From Flavisolibacter sp. (GTDB taxonomy: Bacteria; Bacteroidota; Bacteroidia; Chitinophagales; Chitinophagaceae), in contig JAICTW010000116.1 in NCBI GenBank assembly GCA_025936195.1, positions 1-7,280 on the forward strand: a stretch of DNA of 7,280 bases, written 5' to 3'. Shown here one piece after another: positions 1-7,162 of this stretch (the first letter of the stretch is position 1; each line of letters opens with the position of its first letter). The translations under genes and the position numbers were made by a program. The notes under the pieces are model-generated. The model was not told where the DNA came from and did no database searches. It saw nothing but the letters and a program-made list of their open reading frames with translations.

Positions 1-1007
1 CCGAAGTAGTTCCCACCAATGAAATTGATCCTTACATACAGGATGCTTTAGACCTCATTGAATTTGCCAATGGCGATACGACAACAGCCTGGGGAAAAGT
101 AAGAGCGCAAATGGGACATCCTGCACCTTTTCATTTAAAAATGATGGGGGTGGGCAATGAACAATGGGGACCGCAATACATTGAACGTTATCTTGTTTTT
201 TCAAAAGCCATTAAGGCTAAGTATCCAGATATTAAATTGGTCAACAGTGTTGGCCCTGATCCTGATGGCGACCGCTTTGATTTTTTAAACGACACACTGC
301 GAAAGTTGAATGCCGATTTTTTAGATGAACATTATTACCGTTCGCCTGAATGGTTTTTGCAAAATGCTAAACGCTACGATGATTATGATCGTAAAGGGCC
401 CAAAATTTTTGCCGGTGAATATGCTGCGCAAAGCGTACAGACCGTAAGCCCTGAAAATAAAAATAATTGGAAATGTGCTTTGTCTGAAGCTGCTTTCATG
501 ACGGGCCTTGAGCGCAATGCCGATGTAGTGAACATGGCTTCTTATGCGCCTTTGCTTGCCCATGTGGATGGATGGCAATGGACTCCCGATTTAATTTGGT
601 TTGATAATTTAAAATCGTATGGCACGCCTGATTATTATGTGCAGAAATTATTTTCCAACAACAGGGGAACGAATGTCATTCCTATTTTGCAGAATGGGCA
701 GATTATAGCCGGACAGGATAGTTGTTATGCATCGGCTGCACTTGATAAAGCTTCCAATGAAATTATTTTGAAAATAGTGAACACCGATCGTAAAGAACAG
801 AAGAGAACGATTGTTATTGACGGAGCCTCCGCATTAAATAATAATGCTTCGCTGACAGTATTAACAGCAGAACATTTGGATGATGTAAATTCATTAACGG
901 ATCAAACAATAAAACCGGTGGAGCAGCCATTGCATATCAAGGGCAAAACCGTTTCGTTAACGATGGCTCCTTATTCGGTGAATGTGATCAGGATAAAAAT
1001 GAAATAG
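1..1007 (+). CDS. Alpha-L-arabinofuranosidase, GH51 family (5' end outside window)
   Basis: The frame is open from base 3, with no start codon before the ATG at 111, so this is the 3' part of a longer gene; 334 codons are visible. The family hydrolyses terminal alpha-L-arabinofuranosyl residues from arabinan or arabinoxylan. Visible GH51 signatures, in order, are IEFANG with a following W-G, GHPAPFHLK, then GVGNEQWG (the Glu at 159-161 is the expected acid/base), DEHYYRSPEWF, and IFAGEYAA (the Glu at 417-419 is the expected nucleophile). After these come NMASYAPLLAH, WQWTPDLIWFDN and YYVQKLFSNNRGT, which are typical of the end of the barrel. The last roughly 100 residues form the C-terminal beta domain and end in the hydrophobic pattern usual for GH51. 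The missing N-terminus would hold the signal peptide and any accessory domain. A GH43 arabinanase follows 27 bases later on the same strand, so the two are probably co-transcribed. The family is clear; the exact polysaccharide is inferred from the neighbour. Confidence 0.93.
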   Translation, partial: EVVPTNEIDPYIQDALDLIEFANGDTTTAWGKVRAQMGHPAPFHLKMMGVGNEQWGPQYIERYLVFSKAIKAKYPDIKLVNSVGPDPDGDRFDFLNDTLRKLNADFLDEHYYRSPEWFLQNAKRYDDYDRKGPKIFAGEYAAQSVQTVSPENKNNWKCALSEAAFMTGLERNADVVNMASYAPLLAHVDGWQWTPDLIWFDNLKSYGTPDYYVQKLFSNNRGTNVIPILQNGQIIAGQDSCYASAALDKASNEIILKIVNTDRKEQKRTIVIDGASALNNNASLTVLTAEHLDDVNSLTDQTIKPVEQPLHIKGKTVSLTMAPYSVNVIRIKMK

Positions 1008-1034
1008 CAGGTAAACTTTGCAGCAATCATTGGT

Positions 1035-2084
1035 ATGAAAAAACTCTTCATCATTATGGCTGGTGTTGTTCTTGCGCAAAATGCGTTGGCGCAACCGACC
1101 GTGAATGACAGCATTCGCAAAAGATTTCAGCCTGCGCCAATAGGCACCATTACACCAACTAGAGAAACACCCGTTCACGATCCGGTAATGATCAAGGAAA
1201 AAAGCAAGTACTATTTATTCTGCACAGCAAATGGTATTTCTGTTTTTTCTTCAACCGATATGAAGAACTGGAGAAAGGAAATGCCTGTGTTTTCCAAAAC
1301 ACCTCAATGGGTTGCAAAAGCATTGCCCAATTATAAAGGCAATAGTATGTGGGCTCCTGATATCAGTTATCATAATGGTAAGTACTATTTGTATTATGCC
1401 GTTTCCTCTTTCGGAAAAAACACTTCGTGCATCGGTGTGGCCATTAATAAAACATTGGACAGTGCTTCCAAAGATTTTGAATGGAAGGACATGGGGAGGC
1501 TGATTCAATCCGTTCCCGGGAGAGACCAGTGGAATGCCATTGATCCTAATTTAATCATTGATGAAAATGATGTTCCCTGGCTGGTGTTCGGATCGTTTTG
1601 GGAAGGGATCAAACTGGTGAAATTAAATCCTGATTTGGTTTCGGTGGCCCAGCCCGAACAATGGTACACAGTTGCCAAAAGACAAAGAGACATTTCCGCT
1701 TCCGATTCTTCACCAGGGAACGATGCCATTGAAGCGCCTTTCATCTTCAAAAAAAATAACGAGTACTATTTGTTCACCTCATGGGATTATTGTTGCCGAG
1801 GCCCCAAAAGCAATTACAAAGTAGTGATTGGAAGAAGCGAAAAAATAATGGGACCTTATCTTGATAAAAATGGTATTGCCATGACAAAGGGTGGAGGAAC
1901 ATTGATGGTGCAGGGCGACGGACAGGAATGGTATGGTGCCGGCCATAACGCTGCTTATACTTTTGATGGAAAGGACTACATCATTTATCATGGTTATGAT
2001 GCAAAAGATTTTGGACGTTCCAAACTGATCATCAAAGAAATGGAATGGGACAAAGACGGATGGCCTGTTATAGAAAATCCATAA
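1035..2084 (+). CDS. Secreted endo-arabinanase-like glycoside hydrolase, GH43 family
   Basis: This 349-residue protein is predicted to cut the alpha-1,5-linked backbone of arabinan. Residues 1-20 form a signal peptide (K-K, hydrophobic core, ...ALAQ), with no lipobox Cys, so it is probably periplasmic or secreted. The five-bladed GH43 triad is visible: Asp49 in HDPVMI (general base), Asp170 in NAIDPNLI (pKa-modulating Asp) and Glu233 in AIEAPFIF (general acid). WAPDISYHNGKYYLYY (residues 106-121), VFGSFWEGI, the SWDYCCRG segment (residues 249-256), GGGT, GAGHNA and YHGYD are patterns I associate with endo-arabinanases rather than with xylosidases of the family. Length fits a single catalytic domain with no added module. 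The ATG at 1035 is chosen because it gives the signal peptide; no strong Shine-Dalgarno precedes it, as is common in Bacteroidota. It lies 27 bases after the GH51 gene and probably shares its operon. Endo versus exo action is inferred. Confidence 0.93.
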   Translation: MKKLFIIMAGVVLAQNALAQPTVNDSIRKRFQPAPIGTITPTRETPVHDPVMIKEKSKYYLFCTANGISVFSSTDMKNWRKEMPVFSKTPQWVAKALPNYKGNSMWAPDISYHNGKYYLYYAVSSFGKNTSCIGVAINKTLDSASKDFEWKDMGRLIQSVPGRDQWNAIDPNLIIDENDVPWLVFGSFWEGIKLVKLNPDLVSVAQPEQWYTVAKRQRDISASDSSPGNDAIEAPFIFKKNNEYYLFTSWDYCCRGPKSNYKVVIGRSEKIMGPYLDKNGIAMTKGGGTLMVQGDGQEWYGAGHNAAYTFDGKDYIIYHGYDAKDFGRSKLIIKEMEWDKDGWPVIENP

Positions 2085-2234
2085 AGGTTTCGGACTAAAG
2101 GATTTCTCTCTCTTCACTTTCCATTAATATTTCAGCAGGATTCGATGGTTGCTCAGCAATTCATTTTTATTAAGCGAGAATAATTTCCAGTTTGCGAGGG
2201 CCGGTTAAAATGTTAGTATAATCTTTCGGAAAAC

Positions 2235-2267
2235 TTTCCTGAAGAACAATGCCCTTCCTTATCTTTA
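2235..2267 (+). promoter_or_regulatory. Possible Bacteroidota-type promoter for the LolA-like gene
   Basis: In the 226-base gap before the gene at 2311, TATCTTTA at 2260-2267 is one mismatch from the Bacteroidota -7 consensus TAnnTTTG. TTTC at 2235-2238 could be a degenerate -33 TTTG, 21 bases upstream. This would give a leader of about 40 bases. The rest of the gap shows no ORF, terminator or repeat that I can support. The match is weak and based on position and pattern only. Confidence 0.3.
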
Positions 2268-2310
2268 GGCCTTATCAACAACCAGGATCTCTAATCTAAA
2301 AACACAAAAA

Positions 2311-3036
2311 ATGAAACGCTTACAAATTGGCCTGCTGGCACTGACGGCCTTATTTACTGCATCGGTTGTTCATGCGCAAACCGCCGATGATATTATTGCC
2401 AAACACTTAGACGCCGTCGGCGGAAAAGAAAAGTTGAAAGGAATTACTTCGGTGCAAATGCAAAATACTATGGAAGTAATGGGCAACGAGGCGCCCAGTA
2501 CTATCGTGATCGCCAACGGAAAAGGTTACCGAAGCGAATCGGATTTCAACGGGCAAAAAATTATTCAGGTAGTTACCGATAAAGGTGGATGGATGGTGAA
2601 CCCGATGGCGGGAATTGCTGATCCGCAGGCATTACCGGAAGATCAGATCAAATCGGGACAAGAACAAATCTATGCAGTTCCTCTTTTGGATTATGCTGAC
2701 AGAGGTGGAAAGGCAGAATTACTGGGACAGGAAAAAGTTGGCGATGTGAATGCTTACAAAGTAAAAGTTACAGATAAGAACAACGTAGCAACCACTTATT
2801 ATTTCGATCCTGCTACTTATTATCTCATTCAGCAGGTAAGGTCTGCAGAAATGATGGGCCAGCAAATGGATATGACCACGACGTACTCTGATTTTAAAAA
2901 CACAGATTATGGATGGGTGGTTCCTATGACCATGAAACTGGACATGGGCGGACAATTTTCAATGAACATGAAAGTGAACAGTGTGGACGTGAACAAAGAT
3001 GTTGATCCGAAATTGTTTGATATGCCGGCGAAGTAA
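2311..3036 (+). CDS. Exported LolA-like protein (outer-membrane lipoprotein-sorting-protein-like fold)
   Basis: This 241-residue protein has a signal peptide at residues 1-22 (MKRLQIG, hydrophobic stretch, ...VHAQ) and no lipobox, so it should be soluble in the periplasm. The mature part starts with TADDIIAKHLDAVGGKEKLK, the helix usual in the Bacteroidota family annotated as outer membrane lipoprotein-sorting protein. It then shows alternating beta strands: NGKGYRSESDFNG, GGWMVNP, LLDYADRGGKAELLGQEKV, YKVKVTDKN, YYFDPATYYLIQQV and TYSDFKNTDYGWVVPMTM. This matches a LolA/LolB-like half-barrel that holds acyl chains. These proteins are usually not the housekeeping LolA, and their cargo is generally unknown; a role in lipid or lipoprotein handling is inferred from the fold. 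The gene stands alone, with a gap upstream and a strong terminator downstream. It starts at the only ATG that gives the signal peptide. Confidence 0.8.
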   Translation: MKRLQIGLLALTALFTASVVHAQTADDIIAKHLDAVGGKEKLKGITSVQMQNTMEVMGNEAPSTIVIANGKGYRSESDFNGQKIIQVVTDKGGWMVNPMAGIADPQALPEDQIKSGQEQIYAVPLLDYADRGGKAELLGQEKVGDVNAYKVKVTDKNNVATTYYFDPATYYLIQQVRSAEMMGQQMDMTTTYSDFKNTDYGWVVPMTMKLDMGGQFSMNMKVNSVDVNKDVDPKLFDMPAK

Positions 3037-3062
3037 AAAGCTTTTGGTAAAATAAATGAAAC

Positions 3063-3091
3063 AAACCCGCTGATTGGCGGGTTTTGTTTTT
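3063..3091 (+). terminator. Rho-independent terminator after the LolA-like gene
   Basis: An 8-bp perfect stem, AAACCCGC (3063-3070) with GCGGGTTT (3077-3084), encloses a six-base loop and runs straight into a T-rich tract (TTTTGTTTTT). It lies 26 bases after the stop codon at 3036. The GC-rich base and U-rich tail are the standard intrinsic terminator form. It marks the right edge of the intact, housekeeping-like part of the window. Confidence 0.88.
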
Positions 3092-3247
3092 GATGTTAGA
3101 TTCCGTGTGATAGGTAAAATGTGAAAACAATTCAAGGTGCTGAACAGAGCCGCACCGTAGCACTGCCCTTTTTTATTCAAAAATTTTTTCCCATAATTGC
3201 AAAACACGGCCTTGGCTTGCGTGCCTTTTGTATATTAGCAATTCTTC

Positions 3248-3408
3248 ATCAGCCAAAACCCTGAACAACAGGCAAGGGATCAAATAGATCAACAATTAAC
3301 TGCTTGCGGATGGACTGTTCAAAACAAATCTTCCATCAACCTGCATGCTGGTGTTATGAAGCTAAACGTGAAGAGAAAGGTGTTTGTCTTACGGTTCATA
3401 AAGAACAA
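3248..3408 (+). pseudogene. hsdR: hsdR 5' remnant: N-terminus of a type I restriction endonuclease subunit
   Basis: The frame starting at 3257 reads NPEQQARDQIDQQL then TACGWTVQNKSSINLHAG (up to 3352), which matches the start of type I restriction R subunits. At about 3350-3358 the reading frame changes, and the next codons (from 3358, one base out of phase) give EAKREEKGVCLTVHKEQ. That is the segment around the E-x-K of the HsdR nuclease domain. In intact HsdR some 25-30 residues lie between these two blocks, including the Asp of the PD-(D/E)XK site; they are missing here. No start codon remains: the frame is closed by TAG at 3236-3238, and the ATC at 3248, before Ser-Gln-Asn-Pro-Glu-Gln, could be a decayed ATG. 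The remnant then joins hsdS sequence near 3403-3417. It cannot make an active nuclease. Recognition rests on memory of the family motif; no search was run. Confidence 0.8.
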
Positions 3409-3546
3409 AATCAATTTGTCCTGGGAATTAAAAGCCACCTTACTGTAGTAGATAAATTCGAAGAAACAATTACCAACAGTTTGCAACAGGCAGAAGCATT
3501 AAGACAAAGTATTTTGAGGAAAGCATTTGAGCGAGAACGCCTATAA
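3310..3546 (+). pseudogene. hsdS: Chimeric ORF: out-of-frame hsdR piece fused to the hsdS 3' end
   Basis: The ORF from ATG 3310 encodes 78 residues of three origins. Residues 1-16 are hsdR sequence read in the wrong frame. Residues 17 to about 33 (EAKREEKGVCLTVHKEQ) are true hsdR sequence. From about residue 32 on (EQNQFVLGIKSHLTVVDKFE, then ETITNSLQQAEALRQSIL and RKAFERERL) it is the C-terminus of a type I specificity subunit. The EEQxxIV...I.S.L.V.DK.E..I..SLQQAEALRQSIL..AF pattern is the conserved coiled-coil spacer that ends HsdS. Both target-recognition domains are absent, so it cannot specify DNA binding. The joint falls where HsdR and HsdS both carry an E-Q-like motif (3403-3411). It may still be expressed as a short coiled-coil peptide, but I infer decay. 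The TTG at 3304 is an alternative start with no support. Confidence 0.78.
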
Positions 3547-3601
3547 TCAAAAGCAAAAATTACAAATGAGTGAAGCTTTCATGATAAAAGTTTAATTGGT
3601 T

Positions 3602-5320
3602 ATGGCTGTTACTGTAAATCTTTTGGCTGAATATTCTCGAGTATTTCCTGACCTAAACGAGCAAATGGAAGAGCTTATGCATGGAATACCGACGGAAAAA
3701 TTACTTAAGGCTGGTACCTCACTCTTAGCTAGGCAAACAATGGATCATGCATCTAGCCGGTTAATCGATGTATTAGCATTCTGGATTCATCCAGAAAACG
3801 AACTCTGTTTCAATGAGATTATTGAAAGAGTTGATAAACATTATACTGAAAGTGAAAGAAATGGACTAAATGTTTTATCTCCAATTAGCAGCTTACGGCT
3901 GATTCAACTGGGTATTGAGAAAGTTGATGATGAAACTAGTAAAGATTTTAAACAAATAGAGATGGACTTGTTTAAAATCTATTTGTTGCTTAACCAGTCT
4001 TTTACGATACAGCATGCTCACAGCACAGAGGACATAGAACATAGGTATCCTGACATTTACTTGGGACTAGTGCTGCTGAACATGAGTTTCTCTACATCTG
4101 AATTAAACAACTTTATTGCAGATCGAGAATTTTTCTGCCAATCAGTTAAAGCAATGTTGCTCACGGACTTTATTCGGAGACAAGAAAAGTTGAATAAGCA
4201 CGTGGAGCAATTTCTTGGTAAGTACGCAGTCAATTCAATGGAAGAATATAATGCAAGAATAATAAGCATTCTAAGATCGATAATTAATAAAGAAAAAGAT
4301 GGGTTTTTAGAACTTACAGCTGAGAACTCTGAAGACGAAGAATTCATTAAAAGAATGTCTGTTCAACAATATTCGCAAGAAGATGATATTGATTTTCGAA
4401 TTGTTAGGTCTTCGCCGTTAGTTGGATTGAAGAATAAAAAGTTTAGAGTAACCCATCCACTCTTTTGTTCTGATAAACTCTATAAGAGTATTTATTTCGA
4501 GCTTTCTAAAATCTACGATCTGTTAGGTGAAGAAGATAAGATTTTCGGCTTTAGGACTTTCTTCACTACAAATTTTTCAGAAAAATATCTCTTATATGAA
4601 GTTCTGAGTTACTGTTTTGACGACAGATATATTCAGTATACAGGAGAAGCGATTGAAAAGAAGGGAGTTAAAGGGTCTGTGGATTACTACATCAGAAATG
4701 GTAAATATATCTATCTCATAGAAAACAAAGATGTGCTAATCAATGGCGCGGTTAAGGAAAGGCAAGTGTTTGCAGACATTGAAGAGCAGCTTAAGGAGAA
4801 ATTTTTACAAGAGACTAATGGAAGAGGCGTAGGGATAAAACAATTGGTAAAAAATGTTGAAAAAGTACTTCAGCTTACAAATCCATTCGACAAAAGTTAT
4901 AAGATAAAAAATGCAGTCATATTCCCGATACTTATTGTGCATGATATTGTATATGATACTCCAGGATTAAATTCACTTTTTAATGTCTGGTTTCGACATG
5001 AACTCGAAGCTTTAAAAGCAAAAGGGTTAAATGTAGCAAATGTCAGACCTCTCATTGTTTTAAATATTGATACATTAATAAGAAGTGCAGAACTTTTGCG
5101 AAAAAGGAAAATAGATTTTTCCGATTTGCTTGAGGTTTATTATAAAAACATTGTTATTTCAAAGAAAAACTTCAAAACACAACAGCACTTAGAAGATAAA
5201 GTGACAAAAGTCTATCTGCCATCGACTAGAATAATCGAAGATTGGCTTTTTAAAAATCACGTAAACTTTGTCAAGGAAAATAAGATACTAGAATTTGCAT
5301 TCAATAAAATGAAATCTTAG
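3602..5320 (+). CDS. Unrecognised 572-residue protein with a PD-(D/E)XK nuclease-like core
   Basis: I do not recognise the family. The protein is apparently intact and soluble, with no signal peptide or membrane segment. Residues 1 to about 330 look mostly helical and charged (for example the helix around FIRRQEKLNKHVEQF). The C-terminal half has a mixed alpha/beta pattern holding KGSVDYYIRNGKYIYLIENKD: Asp361, then two short strands, then Glu374-Asn-Lys376. This D-x12-E-x-K spacing on hydrophobic strands is the classic PD-(D/E)XK layout, preceded by a helix with Glu (FSEKYLLYEVLSYCF) and followed by a charged helix (VKERQVFADIEEQLKEKF). Further strands (NAVIFPILIVHD, VRPLIVLNID) follow. ATG 3602 is chosen; a TTG at 3596 directly follows an in-frame TAA (3593-3595). 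It lies 55 bases after the hsdR/hsdS scar and is visibly more A+T-rich than the GH genes, which suggests transfer. A defence or restriction role is inferred from motif and setting only. Confidence 0.75.
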   Translation: MAVTVNLLAEYSRVFPDLNEQMEELMHGIPTEKLLKAGTSLLARQTMDHASSRLIDVLAFWIHPENELCFNEIIERVDKHYTESERNGLNVLSPISSLRLIQLGIEKVDDETSKDFKQIEMDLFKIYLLLNQSFTIQHAHSTEDIEHRYPDIYLGLVLLNMSFSTSELNNFIADREFFCQSVKAMLLTDFIRRQEKLNKHVEQFLGKYAVNSMEEYNARIISILRSIINKEKDGFLELTAENSEDEEFIKRMSVQQYSQEDDIDFRIVRSSPLVGLKNKKFRVTHPLFCSDKLYKSIYFELSKIYDLLGEEDKIFGFRTFFTTNFSEKYLLYEVLSYCFDDRYIQYTGEAIEKKGVKGSVDYYIRNGKYIYLIENKDVLINGAVKERQVFADIEEQLKEKFLQETNGRGVGIKQLVKNVEKVLQLTNPFDKSYKIKNAVIFPILIVHDIVYDTPGLNSLFNVWFRHELEALKAKGLNVANVRPLIVLNIDTLIRSAELLRKRKIDFSDLLEVYYKNIVISKKNFKTQQHLEDKVTKVYLPSTRIIEDWLFKNHVNFVKENKILEFAFNKMKS

Positions 5321-5379
5321 GTCTTAATAAATATCCACCAATCAAATCATACCCAAAGTCCGGTCTTTCTGCAACACCC

Positions 5380-5423
5380 TGTCTGAATCAGGATTTGCAG
5401 GATGCACGGATGCCCAGGATGCG
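5380..5423 (-). repeat. ATCCTG-rich repeat, inverted copy
   Basis: Read on the minus strand, this block carries CATCCTG, CATCC, CATCCTG, AATCCTG in near-regular steps and ends in ATCCTGATTCAGACA. It is the same family as the copies at 5459-5506 and 5873-5919, in the opposite orientation. Such repeats are common in Bacteroidota next to GxxExxY genes, to my knowledge. It lies 59 bases after the stop of the nuclease-like gene. Confidence 0.75.
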
Positions 5424-5501
5424 CTTCGATTGAGGCAAGCCACAATTAAGATTGTACCTTAATCCTGTTCATCTTAAAATCCATTCATCCTGATTCAGAC
5501 A
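5380..5501. repeat. 15-bp perfect inverted repeat enclosing a 122-base element
   Basis: TGTCTGAATCAGGAT at 5380-5394 is the exact reverse complement of ATCCTGATTCAGACA at 5487-5501. The two arms are the conserved ends of the oppositely oriented repeat copies. Inside lies a small further palindrome, ATTAAG (5445-5450) with CTTAAT (5458-5463) around a 7-base loop. The unit has no ORF. It could be a small non-autonomous element with terminal inverted repeats, or two facing copies of a dispersed repeat; the sequence does not decide. Confidence 0.7.
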
Positions 5502-5506
5502 ATTAT
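5459..5506 (+). repeat. ATCCTG-rich repeat, direct copy A
   Basis: This copy contains AATCCTG, TCATC, AATCC and CATCCTGATTCAGACAATTAT. It ends 16 bases before the start codon of the small gene at 5523, so it probably forms that gene's 5' untranslated region or promoter area. Its last 20 bases match copy B (5900-5919) at 18 positions. Confidence 0.75.
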
Positions 5507-5522
5507 AGAATAAAATATTTTT

Positions 5523-5891
5523 ATGGAGTCAGTAGAGCAATATTTTGAAAATGTGCGCCGGTCTGCAGTTGCAATCAAAAAGCAACAGCCCTTCCTTGAC
5601 TGGCTTTCGCTTCACGATAAGGAAATGATTGTTGACGGAATGGTTCTGGAAGGAGAAGTATATCTTTTGCCCGACCTGGAAACAACGGAAGAAATTGAAC
5701 AATGGATGAAGAAGCATTTCGACTTGCTGTTCACGGACCAGTTGAATGGCTGGTACACCGACAAGTCCATGTGGCCGCATAACAGGACATTTAAAATGTT
5801 TAAAGAATGGTTTTCATACCATCTTTACACAATGATCTGGGCACACAAGAAGATTTTATTGAAAAAGAATGAACCATCCTGCCAATCCTGA
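5523..5891 (+). CDS. Small conserved-looking protein of unknown function
   Basis: This 122-residue protein is acidic to neutral, Trp-rich and has no signal peptide. I do not know a named domain for it. It reads as a globular cytoplasmic protein: an N-terminal helix (VEQYFENVRRSAVAIKKQQPFLDWL), a short strand pair (EVYLLPDL), an acidic helix (TTEEIEQWMKKHFDLLF), then the motif WYTDKSMWPHNRTFKMFKEW and a last hydrophobic helix (YHLYTMIWAHKKILL). The Trp-Pro-x-x-Arg-Thr-Phe-x-x-Phe pattern resembles small uncharacterised Bacteroidota proteins that I recall without a name. It sits between two direct repeat copies. The last codons (from about Asn-Glu-Pro-Ser-Cys-Gln-Ser to the stop at 5889-5891) are encoded by the downstream repeat, so the native C-terminus may have been replaced. 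ATG 5523 is the first start after the upstream repeat. Confidence 0.68.
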   Translation: MESVEQYFENVRRSAVAIKKQQPFLDWLSLHDKEMIVDGMVLEGEVYLLPDLETTEEIEQWMKKHFDLLFTDQLNGWYTDKSMWPHNRTFKMFKEWFSYHLYTMIWAHKKILLKKNEPSCQS

Positions 5892-5917
5892 AATCTTTAA
5901 TCCTGATCCGGACAATT

Positions 5918-5919
<2 letters not shown>
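5873..5919 (+). repeat. ATCCTG-rich repeat, direct copy B
   Basis: This copy contains CATCCTG, AATCCTG, AATC and AATCCTGATCCGGACAATTAT. It overlaps the last codons and stop of the gene at 5523-5891 and runs into the ATG (5918-5920) of the GxxExxY fragment, so it serves as both the end of one gene and the leader of the next. Against copy A, the final 20 bases differ at two positions. Confidence 0.75.
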
Positions 5920-6243
<324 letters not shown>

Positions 6244-6298
6244 AGAAGTGAGTCGGATACGAATAAAGTTTTACGTGATTAGTCAAAAACAACCCGGA

Positions 6299-7162
6299 GT
6301 GAAAACGGCTACTCAATACTCAATCATTCTATTTTGCCTTCTGCTTAATTTCACATCAAATGCCCAGGATGTGTATGTGACCTCCCCCGTTAATGTGCCG
6401 TTAGGGAACAAAACATACGTCATCAACTTATCCAATTGTAACACCCAGGAAGTTCCTTCATGTGCTGCTACTAACAACATTGATCAATTTCCAGAAAATC
6501 AATTCACTGACATTGCTATTGACGGTGAGGAAAATTTGTATTGGGTTTCGGGTTGGGGAAGCTTATATAGGCGTAAGTTATGTGATGCTATGTCTTGCCA
6601 GTTTCTTGGAGTTTTTGATAAGGGTAATTCCATAAACGCACTTGTCGCCGATTCTGCAGCGATTCTCTATGCAGCCGGTAATTCCGGGGGAGTAAGTGTA
6701 TTGTACAAGTATGAAGGTGGAGTTTTTAAAAAACTGGGAGACCTGCCGGCAGGAATTTTTTCCGCTGGTGATCTGCTCTTTTATGAACACAGGCTTTTTT
6801 TAACAGCAACGAATGCCAGTCTGTCCCACTCCTTTCTGGTAGAAGTTAATACAACAACACCGGAATTAAGTTGTGTATATATGGACCTGGGAAATTACCA
6901 GCCTTATGGAGCGTTCTGTATTCATACCGGAAGTTCCTCAAAAGCCTATATCATCTGTTTAGATAATCCGTCTTCCTCTTCACTCAGGGAAGTGGACATC
7001 CCCAACAAATTTGTTTCTGATATTATTTGTAGTTATCCTTTTCTGATTAACGGCGCAGCCGCGTTTTATGCGCAGACATCAAATAATACCATTTGTACCC
7101 AAAATCCAACCAATACAGATGGTAGTTGTATTAATGAGTTGTCTCGTCCTGAAATAGGTTGA
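6299..7162 (+). pseudogene. Secreted beta-propeller-like protein, 3' end cut by an insertion sequence
   Basis: Starting at GTG 6299, the protein opens with a clear signal peptide (MKTATQYS, hydrophobic core, ...TSNAQ, about 23 residues). Earlier in-frame GTGs (6248, 6275) add a polar tail before it and are less likely. The mature part shows repeated four-strand units such as FTDIAIDGEENLYWVSGWGSLYR, INALVADSAAILYAAGN and AGDLLFYEHRLFLTATN, typical of propeller-like repeats in Bacteroidota extracellular proteins. These are often much longer and end in a gliding-motility or type IX secretion sorting domain; none is present here. Several Cys residues fit an exported protein. From about 7140 the codons (LSRPEIG then TGA) belong to the inserted element, so the native C-terminus is lost. 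It starts 55 bases after the hsdM remnant stop and looks unrelated to it. The ligand is unknown. Confidence 0.7.

Noticed and set aside
321..578. Minus-strand ORFs within the glycosidase and LolA-like genes
   Set aside because: They are shadows of well-supported plus-strand genes and encode no recognisable domain.
1312..1503. 63-codon plus-strand ORF inside the GH43 gene
   Set aside because: It overlaps conserved GH43 blocks in another frame, and its sequence has no family resemblance.
2085..2310. RNA gene or riboswitch in the gap before the LolA-like gene
   Set aside because: No tRNA, conserved aptamer or strong stem is visible; only a weak promoter-like match was kept.
3212..3238. TTGG...TATATTAG as a promoter ahead of the hsdR remnant
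   Set aside because: The spacing of 15 bases and poor match to TAnnTTTG do not fit a Bacteroidota promoter well.
3566..3595. Nine-codon ORF (MSEAFMIKV) just before the nuclease-like gene
   Set aside because: It is in the same frame and ends one codon before the TTG at 3596, so a leader peptide or decayed start is conceivable, but nothing beyond position supports it.
3602..5320. Nuclease-like gene as a type I R subunit or a helicase
   Set aside because: No Walker A, DEAD-box or HsdR N-terminal motif is visible in it, and the HsdR start lies elsewhere as a remnant.
5380..5501. Inverted repeat as an intrinsic terminator for the nuclease-like gene
   Set aside because: The arms are 92 bases apart, and no T-run follows the right arm; ATTATAG follows instead.
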